A stretch of 64,000 nt of DNA from an uncultured Pelagibacteraceae bacterium (GCA_902583635.1 CACHWJ010000002.1:1-64000), one strand, 5' to 3'; counted from the first letter of the stretch, positions 47,071-57,396 are shown. Program-made: numbers and translations. Notes: generated by a model from the sequence alone, not told the origin.

Positions 47071-47441
47071 TGGAAGATAATTTCAACAAACACTTAGGCA
47101 ACAAGCTTAAGCTAAGAAGATTAGCTTTAGGTTTAACACAGACCAAAGTAGCGAAAGCAATCAACGTAACATTTCAACAAATTCAAAAATACGAAAAAGG
47201 TACTAACGGAGTAAGTTCAATTAGGTTATTACAATTATCAAATTACTTAAAGGTTCCAATAAATTATTTTTTTGAAGATTTTTCAGAATATTTAATTAAT
47301 TTAGAAAAATCTCAAGAAGGTCATATGAATGTGAATTATAATTTTTTAACAAAATTATATTCTGAGTTAACAGCTGATCAAAAATTAAAATTTAATAAAT
47401 CTTTACAGATTTCATCAGTTGGAATTACAAAAACTGGCTAA
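47070..47441 (+). CDS. XRE family transcriptional regulator (PraR-like)
   Basis: This 123-residue protein has an N-terminal HTH (about 10-68) with GNKLKLRRLALGLTQTKVAKAI and VTFQQIQKYEKGTNGVSSIRL, a pattern shared with the alphaproteobacterial PraR/y4wC-type regulators. The C-terminal part (FFEDF onward) is short and variable. It follows the aap operon after 187 nt, with an upstream direct repeat and a hairpin over its ribosome-binding site, which suggest autoregulation. Targets cannot be told from the sequence. Confidence 0.88.
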   Translation: MEDNFNKHLGNKLKLRRLALGLTQTKVAKAINVTFQQIQKYEKGTNGVSSIRLLQLSNYLKVPINYFFEDFSEYLINLEKSQEGHMNVNYNFLTKLYSELTADQKLKFNKSLQISSVGITKTG

Positions 47442-47514
47442 AATAAAATTTAGTTAAGACCCGTAAATAAATTTTATAATTTTTTAATTTAAATTTTTTA
47501 ATCTGAAACTTTTT

Positions 47515-47590
47515 TGGCTCCTCGGGCAGGACTCGAACCTGCGACCAATTGATTAACAGTCAACTGCTCTACCAACTGAGCTACCGAGGA
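47515..47590 (-). tRNA. tRNA-Asn (GUU anticodon)
   Basis: On the minus strand a 76-nt cloverleaf begins TCCTCGG and ends CCGAGGA-G-CCA, with D-arm AGCTCAGTTGGTAGAGC, anticodon loop carrying GTT and T-arm GGTTCGAGTCC. The CCA is encoded. It lies convergent to the XRE gene and upstream of nothing on its strand within 70 nt. Confidence 0.97.
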
Positions 47591-47639
47591 ATGTAAAAAA
47601 GCAACTTACTTTTTTTTATAACTAAAACAAGATCTATTT

Positions 47640-47713
47640 TGGAGGCAACGCCCGGAATCGAACCGGGATACAAGGATTTGCAATCCTCTGCGTAACCATT
47701 CCGCCACGTTGCC
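47640..47713 (-). tRNA. tRNA-Cys (GCA anticodon)
   Basis: On the minus strand a 74-nt cloverleaf runs from GGCAACG to CGTTGCC-T-CCA. The anticodon loop is in GATTGCAAATC with anticodon GCA, and the T-arm has GGTTCGATTCC. The CCA is encoded. It precedes tRNA-Asn by 49 nt on the same strand, so the two are probably one transcript. Confidence 0.97.
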
Positions 47714-47838
47714 ATCTTATTTTTTGACTTATAGCTACAGATGCCTTTTTATATTAAATATTTTTCATTAGTCTATTAAATAACGATAGAAATTGATTAT
47801 TGTTAATTTGGATTATTAAATTATAAACTTTAAAATCC

Positions 47839-50466
47839 ATGAGTAACGATAAATATATACATTCTGATGTTGAAGATAGAATTTATTCTTATTGGGAAAA
47901 AAATGGTCTTTTTAAACCTAAAGAAAATTCTAAAAAATTTTCTATTGTAATACCTCCTCCAAATGTAACTGGCAGTCTTCATATGGGTCACGCTCTGAAT
48001 AATTCAATTCAAGATTTATTGGTCCGATATCATCGTATGAATAATTATGAAACTTTATGGCAACCAGGAACTGATCATGCAGGAATTGCTACGCAGGCCT
48101 TAGTTGAGAAAAAACTTAGTGCAGAAAAAATTGATAAAAATGAAATTGGTAGAGAAAAATTCATTGAAAAAGTTTGGGAATGGAAAGATCAATACGGTGA
48201 CATTATTATTAATCAATTAAAGAAACTTGGTTGTTCTTGTGATTGGTCCAGAAACGCCTTCACTATGGACGAAAATTTATCAAAATCAGTAATTAAAGTT
48301 TTTGTTGATCTATATAATAAAGGTTTAATTTATAAGGATAAAAAATTAGTAAATTGGGATACTGTTTTAAAAACAGCTATTTCAGATTTAGAAGTTGACC
48401 AAAGAGAAGTAAATTCAAAAATTTATTATATCAAATATCCAATTGATGGAACGGATCAATTTATAACAATTGCAACCACAAGACCTGAAACAATGTTGGG
48501 TGACACTGCTATAGCTGTTAATCCGAAAGATGATCGTTTTAAATCTTATGTTGATAAAACTGTTACAATCCCAATTGTTGGAAGAAAAATAAAAATTATA
48601 GAAGATGACTATGCCGATCCTGAACAAGGAACAGGTGCTTTAAAAATAACTCCAGCGCATGACTTTAATGATTATGATGTAGGTCAAAGAAATAATCTGG
48701 AAATTATAAATATTTTTACTGAAGCAGGAAAAATAAATGAAAACGCTCCAAAACATTACGTAGGTCTTGATCGCTCTGAAGCAAGAAAACAAATTTTAAA
48801 AGAGCTTAAAGAAAAAGAATTTTTTGTAAAAGAAGAGAATATTAAAAATAAAGTTCCTTACGGAGATAGATCCAATTCAATAATTGAACCTTTCCTAACA
48901 GAACAATGGTTTGCTGATGCAGGTAAATTATCAGTTAAAGCTAAAGAAGTTGTAAATTCAAAGAAAACAAATTTCTTTCCTGAGAATTGGTCAAAAACTT
49001 ATTTTCAATGGATGAACAACATTGAACCTTGGTGTATTTCAAGACAACTTTGGTGGGGCCATCAAATACCTGCTTGGTATGGTCCTGATGATAAAATTTT
49101 TGTTGCTTACAATGAAGATGAAGCAAAACAATTAGCTAATAAACATTATGGTAAAGATGTAGAATTAAATAGAGATCCTGATGTTCTAGATACATGGTTT
49201 TCTTCTGGCCTTTGGCCATTTGCAACACTTGGATGGCCTGATGATAAAAAATTTGTTGAGAAGTTTTATCCAACATCGGTTTTAGTAACAGGCTTTGATA
49301 TTATTTTCTTTTGGGTTGCAAGAATGATTATGTTTGGAACTGAATTTTTAAACAAAGAACCTTTTAAAGATATTTATGTTCATGCTTTAGTTAGAGATGA
49401 AAAAGGACAAAAAATGTCAAAATCAAAAGGAAATGTTATTGATCCCTTAGATCTAATTGAAAAATATAGTGCAGATGCTTTAAGATTTACGCTTCTATCA
49501 ATGGCTTCACCAGGGACTGATGTCAAACTTTCTGAAGATAGAGTTAAAGGTTATAGAAACTTTTTAAATAAATTATGGAATGCTAATAATTTTTTAATTA
49601 CCAATAAATGTGATTTTAAAAATACAGATCAAATTCCAGACTTAAAAGTTAATATTAATAAATGGATATATTCTGAGTTAGCAGAAACTACTAATAAAAT
49701 AGTTAAAAACCTAGAAGATTATAGATTTGATGAAGCTGCAAAAAATGCTTATCAATTTACATGGCATTCTTATTGTGATTGGTACTTAGAGCTTTCTAAA
49801 ACAATTCTTTTTTCAGAAGATGAAACTGCTAAAGAAGAGGTAAGAAGAGTTTCAGCTTACGTATTCAAGCAAATACTAGTATTACTTCATCCATTTATCC
49901 CGTTTGTTACTGAAGAAATATGGCTGAAAAATAAATTTGATAACAAGGGTAATGACTTTTTAATGTTTAAAAATTGGATATCTGAAAAATCTACCAAGGA
50001 CTCAAATACAGACCAGGTAGAAAATATAATTAATATAATATCTGAGCTTAGATCTTTTAAAAATGAGCTAAATGTAAGCCCTGGTTCATTTATAGACATC
50101 TCAATTAACAATATTAACAAAGATCAAAAGCAATTTATTAGTTCAAATGAAATAATTCTTAAAAAGTTAGGTCGAATAAACAATATCTTTAATGATGATT
50201 TAGATAAACCAGCTGCGACAATGGTTGTATCAGGGGATCTATTTAAGATCTATTTTGATAAAGATGTTGATTTAAAGTTAATAAAAGAAAATTTAACTAG
50301 TAAACAAGAACGATTAGAACAAGAGATGCATAAGATATCTCAAAGACTAGAAAATAAAAGTTTTGTAGATAGGGCGCCAAAAGAGATTGTTGAACAAGAA
50401 AAAACTAATTATAATAATTTAAAGAACGATGTTGATAAGATATCGATAACAATAAAGGGTATATAA
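47839..50466 (+). CDS. valS: Valyl-tRNA synthetase
   Basis: This 875-residue class I synthetase has HIGH as [15 protein letters not shown] (about residues 37-51) and KMSKS as [10 protein letters not shown] (about 522-531). The editing domain contains the [15 protein letters not shown] motif. A C-terminal coiled coil (about 810-870) stabilises tRNA binding. Size is at the lower end of the family (about 880-950). Its stop overlaps ilvD by one base, a functional pairing with valine biosynthesis. Confidence 0.97.
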   Translation: MSNDKYIHSDVEDRIYSYWEKNGLFKPKENSKKFSIVIPPPNVTGSLHMGHALNNSIQDLLVRYHRMNNYETLWQPGTDHAGIATQALVEKKLSAEKIDKNEIGREKFIEKVWEWKDQYGDIIINQLKKLGCSCDWSRNAFTMDENLSKSVIKVFVDLYNKGLIYKDKKLVNWDTVLKTAISDLEVDQREVNSKIYYIKYPIDGTDQFITIATTRPETMLGDTAIAVNPKDDRFKSYVDKTVTIPIVGRKIKIIEDDYADPEQGTGALKITPAHDFNDYDVGQRNNLEIINIFTEAGKINENAPKHYVGLDRSEARKQILKELKEKEFFVKEENIKNKVPYGDRSNSIIEPFLTEQWFADAGKLSVKAKEVVNSKKTNFFPENWSKTYFQWMNNIEPWCISRQLWWGHQIPAWYGPDDKIFVAYNEDEAKQLANKHYGKDVELNRDPDVLDTWFSSGLWPFATLGWPDDKKFVEKFYPTSVLVTGFDIIFFWVARMIMFGTEFLNKEPFKDIYVHALVRDEKGQKMSKSKGNVIDPLDLIEKYSADALRFTLLSMASPGTDVKLSEDRVKGYRNFLNKLWNANNFLITNKCDFKNTDQIPDLKVNINKWIYSELAETTNKIVKNLEDYRFDEAAKNAYQFTWHSYCDWYLELSKTILFSEDETAKEEVRRVSAYVFKQILVLLHPFIPFVTEEIWLKNKFDNKGNDFLMFKNWISEKSTKDSNTDQVENIINIISELRSFKNELNVSPGSFIDISINNINKDQKQFISSNEIILKKLGRINNIFNDDLDKPAATMVVSGDLFKIYFDKDVDLKLIKENLTSKQERLEQEMHKISQRLENKSFVDRAPKEIVEQEKTNYNNLKNDVDKISITIKGI

Positions 50467-52184
50467 TGGCAAAATTTAACAAGAAGAAACTTCCAAGCAG
50501 ACATACATCATTAGGAGCAGATAGAGCTCCTCATAGATCATTTTATTATGCTATGGGTGAAACTGAAAAAGATGTAGCAAAACCCTTTATTGGTGTGGTT
50601 TCTACATGGAATGAGGCTGCTCCATGTAACATTGCTTTAATGAGACAGGCTCAATCTGTTAAAAAAGGTGTCAGATCAAATGGAGGGACCCCAAGAGAAT
50701 TTTGTACCATCACTGTTACAGATGGAATTGCTATGGGCCATGAAGGAATGAAATCCTCTTTAATCTCAAGAGAAGTAATTGCAGACTCAGCAGAGCTTAC
50801 AGTCAGAGGACACTGTTATGATGCATTAGTTGGTATTGCAGGATGTGATAAATCTTTACCAGGATTAATGATGTCGATGGTTAGATTAAATGTTCCAAGT
50901 GTATTTATTTATGGAGGTTCAATTCTTCCAGGAAGATACAAAGGTAAAGACGTAACAGTTGTTGATGTATTTGAAGCGGTAGGAAAACATTCATCAGGTA
51001 AAATGACAGCTGCAGAACTAAGAAAATTAGAATTAGTTGCTTGTCCTAGTGCAGGTGCTTGTGGGGGTCAATTTACTGCAAATACAATGGCGTGTGTATC
51101 TGAGGCTATTGGATTAGCATTACCGTATTCAGCTGGAACTCCAGCTCCTTATGAAGAAAGAGATAAGTATGCAAAAGAAAGCGGTAAAATGGTAATGCAA
51201 CTTTTAAAAAAACAGATTAAGCCAAGAGATATTGTAACAAGAAAAGCTTTAGAAAATGCTGCAACAATAGTCGCTGCAACAGGTGGATCAACTAATGCAG
51301 GATTACATTTACCGGCAATTGCAAATGAAGCAGGAATAAAATTTGATTTAATGGATGTTGCTAAAATATTTAAAAGAACGCCTTATCTTGCTGATTTAAA
51401 ACCAGGTGGAAAATACGTTGCAAAAGATATGTGGTTAGCAGGTGGTGTCCCAATGTTATTAAAAACTTTATATGAAGGTGGCTACATTCATGGTGATTGT
51501 ATGACTGTTACTGGAAAAACAATGAAAGAAAATTTAAAAAATATTAAATTTAATCCTAAACAAAAAGTTATGAGATCTTACAAAGATCCATTATCACCAA
51601 CAGGAGGTGTAGTTGGATTAAAAGGAAACTTAGCACCAGATGGTGCGATAGTAAAAGTTGCAGGATTAGCAAAATTACAATTTACTGGAAAAGCAAGATG
51701 CTTTGACAATGAAGAAAGTGCAATGAAAGCAGTTCAAAGCAAAAAGTATAATGATGGTGATGTAATTATAATTAGGTACGAAGGACCAGTTGGTGGTCCT
51801 GGCATGAGAGAAATGTTATCTACAACAGGTGCAATCTACGGACAAGGTAAAGGAGAGAAAGTAGCTCTTATCACTGATGGAAGGTTCTCTGGAGCCACCA
51901 GAGGCTTCTGTGTCGGTCATGTGGGCCCTGAGGCTGCCCTAGGAGGTCCTATAGGCCTTTTACGTAATGGAGATATCATTGATATCGATGCCAAAAAAGG
52001 AACTATCAATGTCAGACTTTCCAAAAAAGAATTAGCTTCGAGAAAAAGAAAATGGAGAGCTAGAAAATCTGATTTTGGATCTGGTACTTTATGGAAATAT
52101 GCCCAAACCGTTGGTCCAGCGTTTTTAGGTGCACCAACACACCCAGGTAAGAAAAAAGAAGTTAAGGATTATTCAGAGATTTAA
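50466..52184 (+). CDS. ilvD: Dihydroxy-acid dehydratase
   Basis: This 572-residue Fe-S enzyme of valine/isoleucine synthesis dehydrates dihydroxy acids to 2-keto acids. Cluster and active-site residues are in [24 protein letters not shown] and [15 protein letters not shown]. The length and cysteine spacing suit the [2Fe-2S]-type group. A stretch around 51901-51960 has 60% GC, far above the rest. It is translationally linked to valS upstream and manC downstream by one-base overlaps. Confidence 0.96.
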   Translation: MAKFNKKKLPSRHTSLGADRAPHRSFYYAMGETEKDVAKPFIGVVSTWNEAAPCNIALMRQAQSVKKGVRSNGGTPREFCTITVTDGIAMGHEGMKSSLISREVIADSAELTVRGHCYDALVGIAGCDKSLPGLMMSMVRLNVPSVFIYGGSILPGRYKGKDVTVVDVFEAVGKHSSGKMTAAELRKLELVACPSAGACGGQFTANTMACVSEAIGLALPYSAGTPAPYEERDKYAKESGKMVMQLLKKQIKPRDIVTRKALENAATIVAATGGSTNAGLHLPAIANEAGIKFDLMDVAKIFKRTPYLADLKPGGKYVAKDMWLAGGVPMLLKTLYEGGYIHGDCMTVTGKTMKENLKNIKFNPKQKVMRSYKDPLSPTGGVVGLKGNLAPDGAIVKVAGLAKLQFTGKARCFDNEESAMKAVQSKKYNDGDVIIIRYEGPVGGPGMREMLSTTGAIYGQGKGEKVALITDGRFSGATRGFCVGHVGPEAALGGPIGLLRNGDIIDIDAKKGTINVRLSKKELASRKRKWRARKSDFGSGTLWKYAQTVGPAFLGAPTHPGKKKEVKDYSEI

Positions 52185-53389
52185 TGAAAATTCTTCCAGT
52201 CATTTTATGTGGAGGTGCTGGAACTCGACTTTGGCCAAATTCTAAAAATCATCATGCAAAACAATTTATTGATTTTGGTAATTGGACTTTACTTGGAAAA
52301 ACTTTAGAGAGAACAAAAGCATCTATTTATAATGCACCAATTATCAGCACTAATAAGAAATATTTAAAAGAGGTAAAAAAACATCTTAAAAAAAATAAGA
52401 TTAAAAAATATAAAATTGTTTTAGAACCTGCAAAAAGAAATACAGCTCCTGCTATTTTAAGCACTGCTTTAATAAAAGATATTCCTAACAATCAATCGTT
52501 AATGTTTTTTACAGCAGACCATTTGATTGAAAAAATGAGCGTTTTTAATAAAGCCATTAACAAAAATAAGACAAAATTAACTGACCAAAATATTTTCATA
52601 TTTGGAATTAAACCAACCTCACCATCAAGTGAATATGGATATTTTGTAACCAAAAAAATTAAAGGAAATATTAATAAAGTAACAAAATTCATAGAAAAAC
52701 CTAAAGAAAGTAGAGCAAAACAAGTAATTAAACAAAAAGGTTATTGGAATTCAGGAATGTTTTTTCTTCGAAAAGATTCAATAATTAATAACTTTAAAAA
52801 ATATAATCCAAGTATTTACAGAAATTGTTTAAATTCAGTTAATAAAGCAAAGTATAAAGCTAATACTTATTATTTAAATAAAGCTTCATTTGTAAAAGCC
52901 ACTGCTAAATCTTTTGATTATGCAATTTTAGAAAAAACAAAAAAAATCAATGCAATTAAATTAGATATCCCTTGGTCAGATCTTGGTAGTTGGAAAGAAA
53001 TATTAAAGATGTATGACAAAAATAAAAACAAATTAGTTAAGAAAAAAAATATTTTCCATCGTCCCTGGGGGAAATATACAAATTTATTCAATGGTAAAGA
53101 GTTCTTGATTAAAGAATTATTTGTTAAACCAAAAGGAATATTAAGTTTACAGAAACATCATCATAGAGCTGAACATTGGCTAGTTACACAAGGAAATCCC
53201 AAGATCACTTTAAATAAAGATAGTTTTATGAAAAAACCAAATGACCATCTATTTATACCACTACAATCAGTACATAGAATTCAAAACCCTGGAAAAAAAC
53301 CTGTAAAAATAATGGAAGCTCAAATAGGATCAATACTTAAAGAAACAGATATAGTTAGATACCAAGATTTTTATGGACGTGTGAAATAG
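52184..53389 (+). CDS. manC: Mannose-1-phosphate guanylyltransferase with C-terminal mannose-6-P isomerase cupin
   Basis: This 401-residue protein has an N-terminal nucleotidyltransferase domain (VILCGGAGTRLWPNS, then FIEKPKE and WNSGMF) and a C-terminal cupin resembling type II phosphomannose isomerase (HRPWGKY, QKHHHRAEHWLVTQG). GDP-mannose feeds surface polysaccharides. It is shorter than the roughly 470-residue bifunctional enzymes, mainly in the linker, yet the cupin histidines remain. Its 3' end is one base from the convergent diacylglycerol-kinase-like gene. Confidence 0.9.
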   Translation: MKILPVILCGGAGTRLWPNSKNHHAKQFIDFGNWTLLGKTLERTKASIYNAPIISTNKKYLKEVKKHLKKNKIKKYKIVLEPAKRNTAPAILSTALIKDIPNNQSLMFFTADHLIEKMSVFNKAINKNKTKLTDQNIFIFGIKPTSPSSEYGYFVTKKIKGNINKVTKFIEKPKESRAKQVIKQKGYWNSGMFFLRKDSIINNFKKYNPSIYRNCLNSVNKAKYKANTYYLNKASFVKATAKSFDYAILEKTKKINAIKLDIPWSDLGSWKEILKMYDKNKNKLVKKKNIFHRPWGKYTNLFNGKEFLIKELFVKPKGILSLQKHHHRAEHWLVTQGNPKITLNKDSFMKKPNDHLFIPLQSVHRIQNPGKKPVKIMEAQIGSILKETDIVRYQDFYGRVK

Positions 53390-53390
53390 A

Positions 53391-54281
53391 TTAAGCTGCT
53401 TTTAAAATATTAAATTTTCTTTCCGAAGACGAAACAACTATTTTTTTGTGCTCACCGAAATTATCACCATCAATTTGTACAGGTATGGAATTGCCCAGAC
53501 CATCAAATTTAATTTCATTTACATGTATAGTAATCACAGATTTAGATTTATCCAAATTTCCATATACAGCTATTAAATAGATATAATAAAGTAATTTATA
53601 TCTTTTTAGATCCTTAAAAATATAGGTAGTAAATTTTTTATCAAATATATGAGTGTCTGTAATTTTATGGTGTCCAGCATAGTATTTACTATTTGAGCAT
53701 AGCACCCAATCAGCAAATATATCCTCTTTATCTATTGATACTTTAATTTTTTTATTATTCATCGATAAAAATTTTTGGAAACCTTTGATACCAAAAATAA
53801 CTTTACCTAGAATTTTCTTTAAATAAGCGTCAATAGAATTAACAATTTGAGCGTCCCATCCAATGCCTGCCATTAAAATAAAATATTTATCATTAATTTT
53901 AACCAAACACGTTTTATCATAATTATCTGAAGTAAGCGTATTTGCTATATGTTTTACATTTTTAGTCATACCTAATTCTGCTTGCAAAATATTAGCTGTA
54001 CCAGCTGGAATATATCCAATTGCAAAATTATCATGGAGTTTGAAATTATTTTTTATTAATTCATTAATTGCAAAAGAAACGGAACCATCTCCGCCAGCAA
54101 CTATCAATCTATCGTAGTTATTCATCTCAAAGTTTTTTATTATTTCAGAGGCTTCAGACTCATTGGATGTTTCAAATAAATCAACTTTGTGGTGATTTGA
54201 TATTTCATCAACTATTTTTTTGATAAATTTTGACTTTTTTCCACCTGCTGATTTCTTATTATATATAAGGCAAAATTTCAT
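53391..54281 (-). CDS. Diacylglycerol kinase family lipid kinase (YegS/DAGK catalytic domain)
   Basis: This 296-residue protein has the DAGK catalytic motif VAGGDGSVSFAINEL (about residues 61-75) and GYIPAGTANILQAELG, typical of YegS/BmrU/DgkB-like lipid kinases. I place the start at the ATG at 54281 (MKFCLIYNKK), since the 31 upstream residues of the track ORF would cover the promoter region of the divergent gene. Next to plcP and agt it could phosphorylate diacylglycerol, returning it to phospholipid synthesis, or act on another lipid. Substrate is not shown. Confidence 0.82.
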   Translation of the reverse strand: MKFCLIYNKKSAGGKKSKFIKKIVDEISNHHKVDLFETSNESEASEIIKNFEMNNYDRLIVAGGDGSVSFAINELIKNNFKLHDNFAIGYIPAGTANILQAELGMTKNVKHIANTLTSDNYDKTCLVKINDKYFILMAGIGWDAQIVNSIDAYLKKILGKVIFGIKGFQKFLSMNNKKIKVSIDKEDIFADWVLCSNSKYYAGHHKITDTHIFDKKFTTYIFKDLKRYKLLYYIYLIAVYGNLDKSKSVITIHVNEIKFDGLGNSIPVQIDGDNFGEHKKIVVSSSERKFNILKAA

Positions 54282-54282
54282 A

Positions 54283-54300
54283 TTTAATAATTCTGTAACA
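54283..54300 (+). promoter_or_regulatory. Putative Pho box upstream of plcP
   Basis: TTTAAT (54283) and TGTAAC (54294) are 11 nt apart, the repeat period of PhoB sites. The 18-nt site matches the one before pstS at 14 of 18 positions. A TATTAA that could serve as -10 lies 11 nt after its end, the spacing expected at PhoB-dependent promoters. PhoB binding is an inference from repeat pattern and gene content. Confidence 0.55.
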
Positions 54301-54322
54301 TAAACATGCAGTATTAAATTTA

Positions 54323-54345
54323 TGATTCTACTTATAATAGAATCA
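54323..54345. promoter_or_regulatory. Inverted repeat over a TATAAT element in the divergent promoter region
   Basis: TGATTCTA (54323-54330) and TAGAATCA (54338-54345) are perfect 8-bp inverted repeats with a 7-nt centre that contains most of a consensus TATAAT (54333-54338). The plcP start codon is 20 nt further. It could be an operator overlapping a -10 box or a 5' leader hairpin if transcription starts upstream at TATTAA. Both readings remain open. Confidence 0.5.
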
Positions 54346-54364
54346 CTAATTTTAACAAGAAAAT

Positions 54365-55201
54365 ATGAAAACAAAAAAATCTTTAATAACTTACAAAAGC
54401 TTATTTATATCCGATGTTCATTTAGGCACTAAAGGATGTCAGGCTGACAAATTGCTAGAGTTTTTTAAATTTTCAAGGTCAGAAAATTTATACCTTGTAG
54501 GAGACATGATAGATGTCTGGGCTATGCAGAAAACGTTTTATTGGCCTCAACAGCACAATGACGTAATCCAAAAAATTTTAAGAAAAGCAAGGCACGGTAC
54601 TAAAGTATTTTATATAATTGGAAATCACGACGAGATTTTTAGAAAATTTATACCAATGCATTTTGGAGATATCAATATAGTTAACAGAGTTATTCATGAG
54701 ACACCACTTGGAAAAAAATATCTTGTAGTCCACGGTGATGCTTGGGATGGCGTAATGAAATATGCAAAATGGTTATCTAAGTTAGGGTCAATTGCATATG
54801 AACTCTTACTTAAATTAAATATTGTTATAAATTTTTTTAGAAAACTAAGAGGAAAAAGTTATTGGTCTCTAGCAAAATTTTTAAAATACAAAGTTAAAAA
54901 TGCAGTTAAATATATAGGTGAATATGAAAAAACAGTATCGGATTATGCAAAAAGAAAAAAATTTGATGGCATAATTTGCGGTCATATTCATCATGCAGAA
55001 GACCAAAATTTTAATGGTGTAAATTATTTGAATTGTGGTGACTGGGTAGAATCTTGTACTGCACTAGCTGAAAAATATGATGGAACTTTTGAAATTATAT
55101 ATTGGGACAAGGTAAGAAACAATTTTGTTGCAGAGGATCAAGAAAAAGAAAAAGAAATTAGTAAATCAGATAAAATAGACGAATTAAAGAAAGCTTCTTA
55201 A
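54365..55201 (+). CDS. plcP: Metallophosphoesterase, probable phospholipase C PlcP (LpxH-like fold)
   Basis: This 278-residue calcineurin-like phosphoesterase has metal motifs ISDVHLG (D17, H19), GDMIDVW, GNHDE (86-90), VHGDAWD and CGHIHH, plus the NCGDWVESCT stretch of the alphaproteobacterial PlcP group. That group is often annotated UDP-2,3-diacylglucosamine diphosphatase. PlcP cleaves phospholipid headgroups to give diacylglycerol during phosphate starvation. Support for PlcP rather than LpxH: lpxI already lies in the lpx operon, an Agt-type glycosyltransferase follows by 2 nt, and phoR-pst-phoB is next door. A Pho-box-like site lies upstream. Confidence 0.82.
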   Translation: MKTKKSLITYKSLFISDVHLGTKGCQADKLLEFFKFSRSENLYLVGDMIDVWAMQKTFYWPQQHNDVIQKILRKARHGTKVFYIIGNHDEIFRKFIPMHFGDINIVNRVIHETPLGKKYLVVHGDAWDGVMKYAKWLSKLGSIAYELLLKLNIVINFFRKLRGKSYWSLAKFLKYKVKNAVKYIGEYEKTVSDYAKRKKFDGIICGHIHHAEDQNFNGVNYLNCGDWVESCTALAEKYDGTFEIIYWDKVRNNFVAEDQEKEKEISKSDKIDELKKAS

Positions 55202-55203
55202 GC

Positions 55204-56211
55204 GTGAAAATTCTAATCGTAACAGATGCATATTATCCACAAGTGAATGGTGTGGTTAGAACTTTGCATCAAACTGGAGAAATATTAAAATCCCAAGGTC
55301 ACAACATAGAGTACATCACACCCCAACAATTTCTTACTGTTCCTATGCCAAAATATAATGAAATTAGATTATCATTAAATGTTTGGCCAAGAGTAAGTAA
55401 TTTAATTAATGCGATAAAACCAGATGCAATACACATTGCAACCGAAGGTCCTTTAGGTTTTATGGCAAGAAGGCACTGTATTAAAAATGATTTAAAATTT
55501 ACTACTAGCTTTCACACTAGATTTGATAAGTATATGAAACTTTACATGCCAATCGTACCTGCAAAATGGTCAGAGAAGTTTTTATGTAATTTTCATAATA
55601 AAGCTGAAAGGATTTTAGTCACAACAGAGTCAATGAGAGAAGAACTAATAGCATTAGGGGTTGATAATAATAAAATGGTTACTTGGACAAGGGGTGGTAA
55701 TCATGGAGCTTTTAAAAACCCAGTTAAAAGAGATTTACCTTACAAAAGACCCATATGGATTTATGTCGGAAGAGTGGCTGTTGAAAAAAATATCAAGGCT
55801 TTTTTAGATTTAGATTTAGAAGGTACAAAAGTTATCATTGGTAAAGGACCAGATTTAAATAATTTAAAAAAGAAGTTCCCGAAAGATATTTTTTTAGGTG
55901 AGAAAACAAATGGAGAATTAGCATCTCATTTTGCTTCTTCTGACGTTTTTGTTTTTCCAAGCAAAACAGATACTTTTGGTATTGTTGTCCTTGAGTCATT
56001 AAATTGTGGTACACCAGTTGCCGCTTATCCTGTTCCAGGTCCCAAAGATATATTAGGAGGAAGTAACATAGATACCCTAGATAATGATCTTAAAGCCTCC
56101 GCACTTAAGGCGTTAAAGATTAATAGAGAAGATTGTTTAGAATTTGCTAAAAAATATAGCTGGGAAGAAACAGCTAAAATATTCTTCGAAAATATTTCAC
56201 CAAACAATTAG
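55204..56211 (+). CDS. agt: Family 4 glycosyltransferase, probable Agt-type glycolipid synthase
   Basis: This 335-residue GT-B glycosyltransferase starts ILIVTDAYYPQVNGVVRTL and has the C-terminal GT4 region VFPSKTDTFGIVVLESL with the ExxxxxxxE-type motif. Start is GTG, 2 nt after plcP. In alphaproteobacteria such as Agrobacterium and marine relatives, Agt adds glucose, galactose or glucuronate to diacylglycerol to make membrane glycolipids, using diacylglycerol released by PlcP. The sequence alone does not fix the sugar donor. The pair plcP-agt is the lipid-remodelling module. Confidence 0.82.
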   Translation: MKILIVTDAYYPQVNGVVRTLHQTGEILKSQGHNIEYITPQQFLTVPMPKYNEIRLSLNVWPRVSNLINAIKPDAIHIATEGPLGFMARRHCIKNDLKFTTSFHTRFDKYMKLYMPIVPAKWSEKFLCNFHNKAERILVTTESMREELIALGVDNNKMVTWTRGGNHGAFKNPVKRDLPYKRPIWIYVGRVAVEKNIKAFLDLDLEGTKVIIGKGPDLNNLKKKFPKDIFLGEKTNGELASHFASSDVFVFPSKTDTFGIVVLESLNCGTPVAAYPVPGPKDILGGSNIDTLDNDLKASALKALKINREDCLEFAKKYSWEETAKIFFENISPNN

Positions 56212-56247
56212 TACAGACATTCTTAATTTCATTTGTTAAAACAGATA

Positions 56248-57396
56248 ATGTTTTCTTTAGAATTGGTTTTAGTAATCATAATTTTAATATTATTATATTT
56301 TTTATTTAAAAAAAAAGTCAATCCCACCAATACAGCTACTATAGAAAACAAAATTGACAAAAAGGATTTAAGTAAAAGAGTTATTATTGAAGAATTAGAA
56401 GATCAATTTTTTGCATTGGATAAATATAATCAAATCAAATATTTAAATAAAAGTGCAAAAAGTAGATTTGGTGAAAATCTAATTGATAAAAATATATCTA
56501 GTGTAATAAGAGATACTAATCTTTTAGAGAAAATAGATGAGGCTATAAAAGATCAATCTACAAAATATGCAGATGTTGAGATTAATCTTCCTTCTTACCA
56601 ATTATATAAAATTTATATTATTCCAGGACCCACATATTTATTTCCTGAAGAAAATTCAGTTGTATTATTTTTTAAAGATTTTACAGAAATTACAAAAGCT
56701 CAAAAATTTAAGACCGACTTTGTTGCAAATGTGAGTCATGAATTAAGAACTCCTTTAGTATCAATTAAAGGTTCTTTAGAAACTATATTAGGACCTGCTG
56801 CTGATGACTTTAAAGCTCAGAAAAAATTTATGAAAATTATGAATGATCAGGTTTCAAGAATGGAAAACCTAATTAATGACTTATTGATTTTGAGTAGAAT
56901 AGAATTGGAGGAACACATCAAGCCTGATAAAATTGTGAATTTAAATGATATTTTTACTAATATTAAAAGTAACTTTCAATTAGTTTTAGATAAAAAAAAA
57001 ATTAACTTAAATATTGAACTTATGGATCCCACTTTAGTTTATGGTGATGAAGAAAAGCTTCTAACTGTATTTTCTAATTTAATTGATAATTCAATAAAGT
57101 ATTCTAGTGATGGAAAAAATATTTATATTAAAAGTCAAAATAGTGAAGGAAAGTTAATTAACAAAAATATTTTAATTAGTATTAAAGATGAAGGTATTGG
57201 AATACCTCAAGAGTTACTTCCAAGAATAACTGAAAGATTTTTTAGAGTTGATACAGAAAAAAGTAAAAAAGTTGGTGGAACAGGACTTGGTCTAGCAATT
57301 ATGAAACATATTATATCTCAACATAGAGGAGATTATGAGATTCTAAGTAAACCTAACGATGGTACCGAAATTAAAATTTATCTTCCAACAAAATAA
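56248..57396 (+). CDS. phoR: Phosphate regulon sensor histidine kinase
   Basis: This 382-residue kinase has a single N-terminal helix (about 3-22), a PAS-like domain (about 50-140), HisKA with FVANVSHELRTPLVSIKGSLE and HATPase with IKDEGIGIP and GTGLGLAIM. The one-helix layout and motif spacing match PhoR, which senses Pi status through PstSCAB-PhoU. I use the ATG at 56248 instead of the TTG five codons earlier; neither has a clear ribosome-binding site. It lies between the lipid-remodelling genes and the pst operon, with phoB at the far end. Confidence 0.93.
   Translation: MFSLELVLVIIILILLYFLFKKKVNPTNTATIENKIDKKDLSKRVIIEELEDQFFALDKYNQIKYLNKSAKSRFGENLIDKNISSVIRDTNLLEKIDEAIKDQSTKYADVEINLPSYQLYKIYIIPGPTYLFPEENSVVLFFKDFTEITKAQKFKTDFVANVSHELRTPLVSIKGSLETILGPAADDFKAQKKFMKIMNDQVSRMENLINDLLILSRIELEEHIKPDKIVNLNDIFTNIKSNFQLVLDKKKINLNIELMDPTLVYGDEEKLLTVFSNLIDNSIKYSSDGKNIYIKSQNSEGKLINKNILISIKDEGIGIPQELLPRITERFFRVDTEKSKKVGGTGLGLAIMKHIISQHRGDYEILSKPNDGTEIKIYLPTK

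Noticed and set aside
54365-55201. Annotation of the metallophosphoesterase as LpxH
   Set aside because: LpxI, the alternative enzyme for the same step, is encoded in the lpx operon, and the neighbours (Agt-like GT, phoR, pst) fit PlcP better. LpxH remains a minor possibility.
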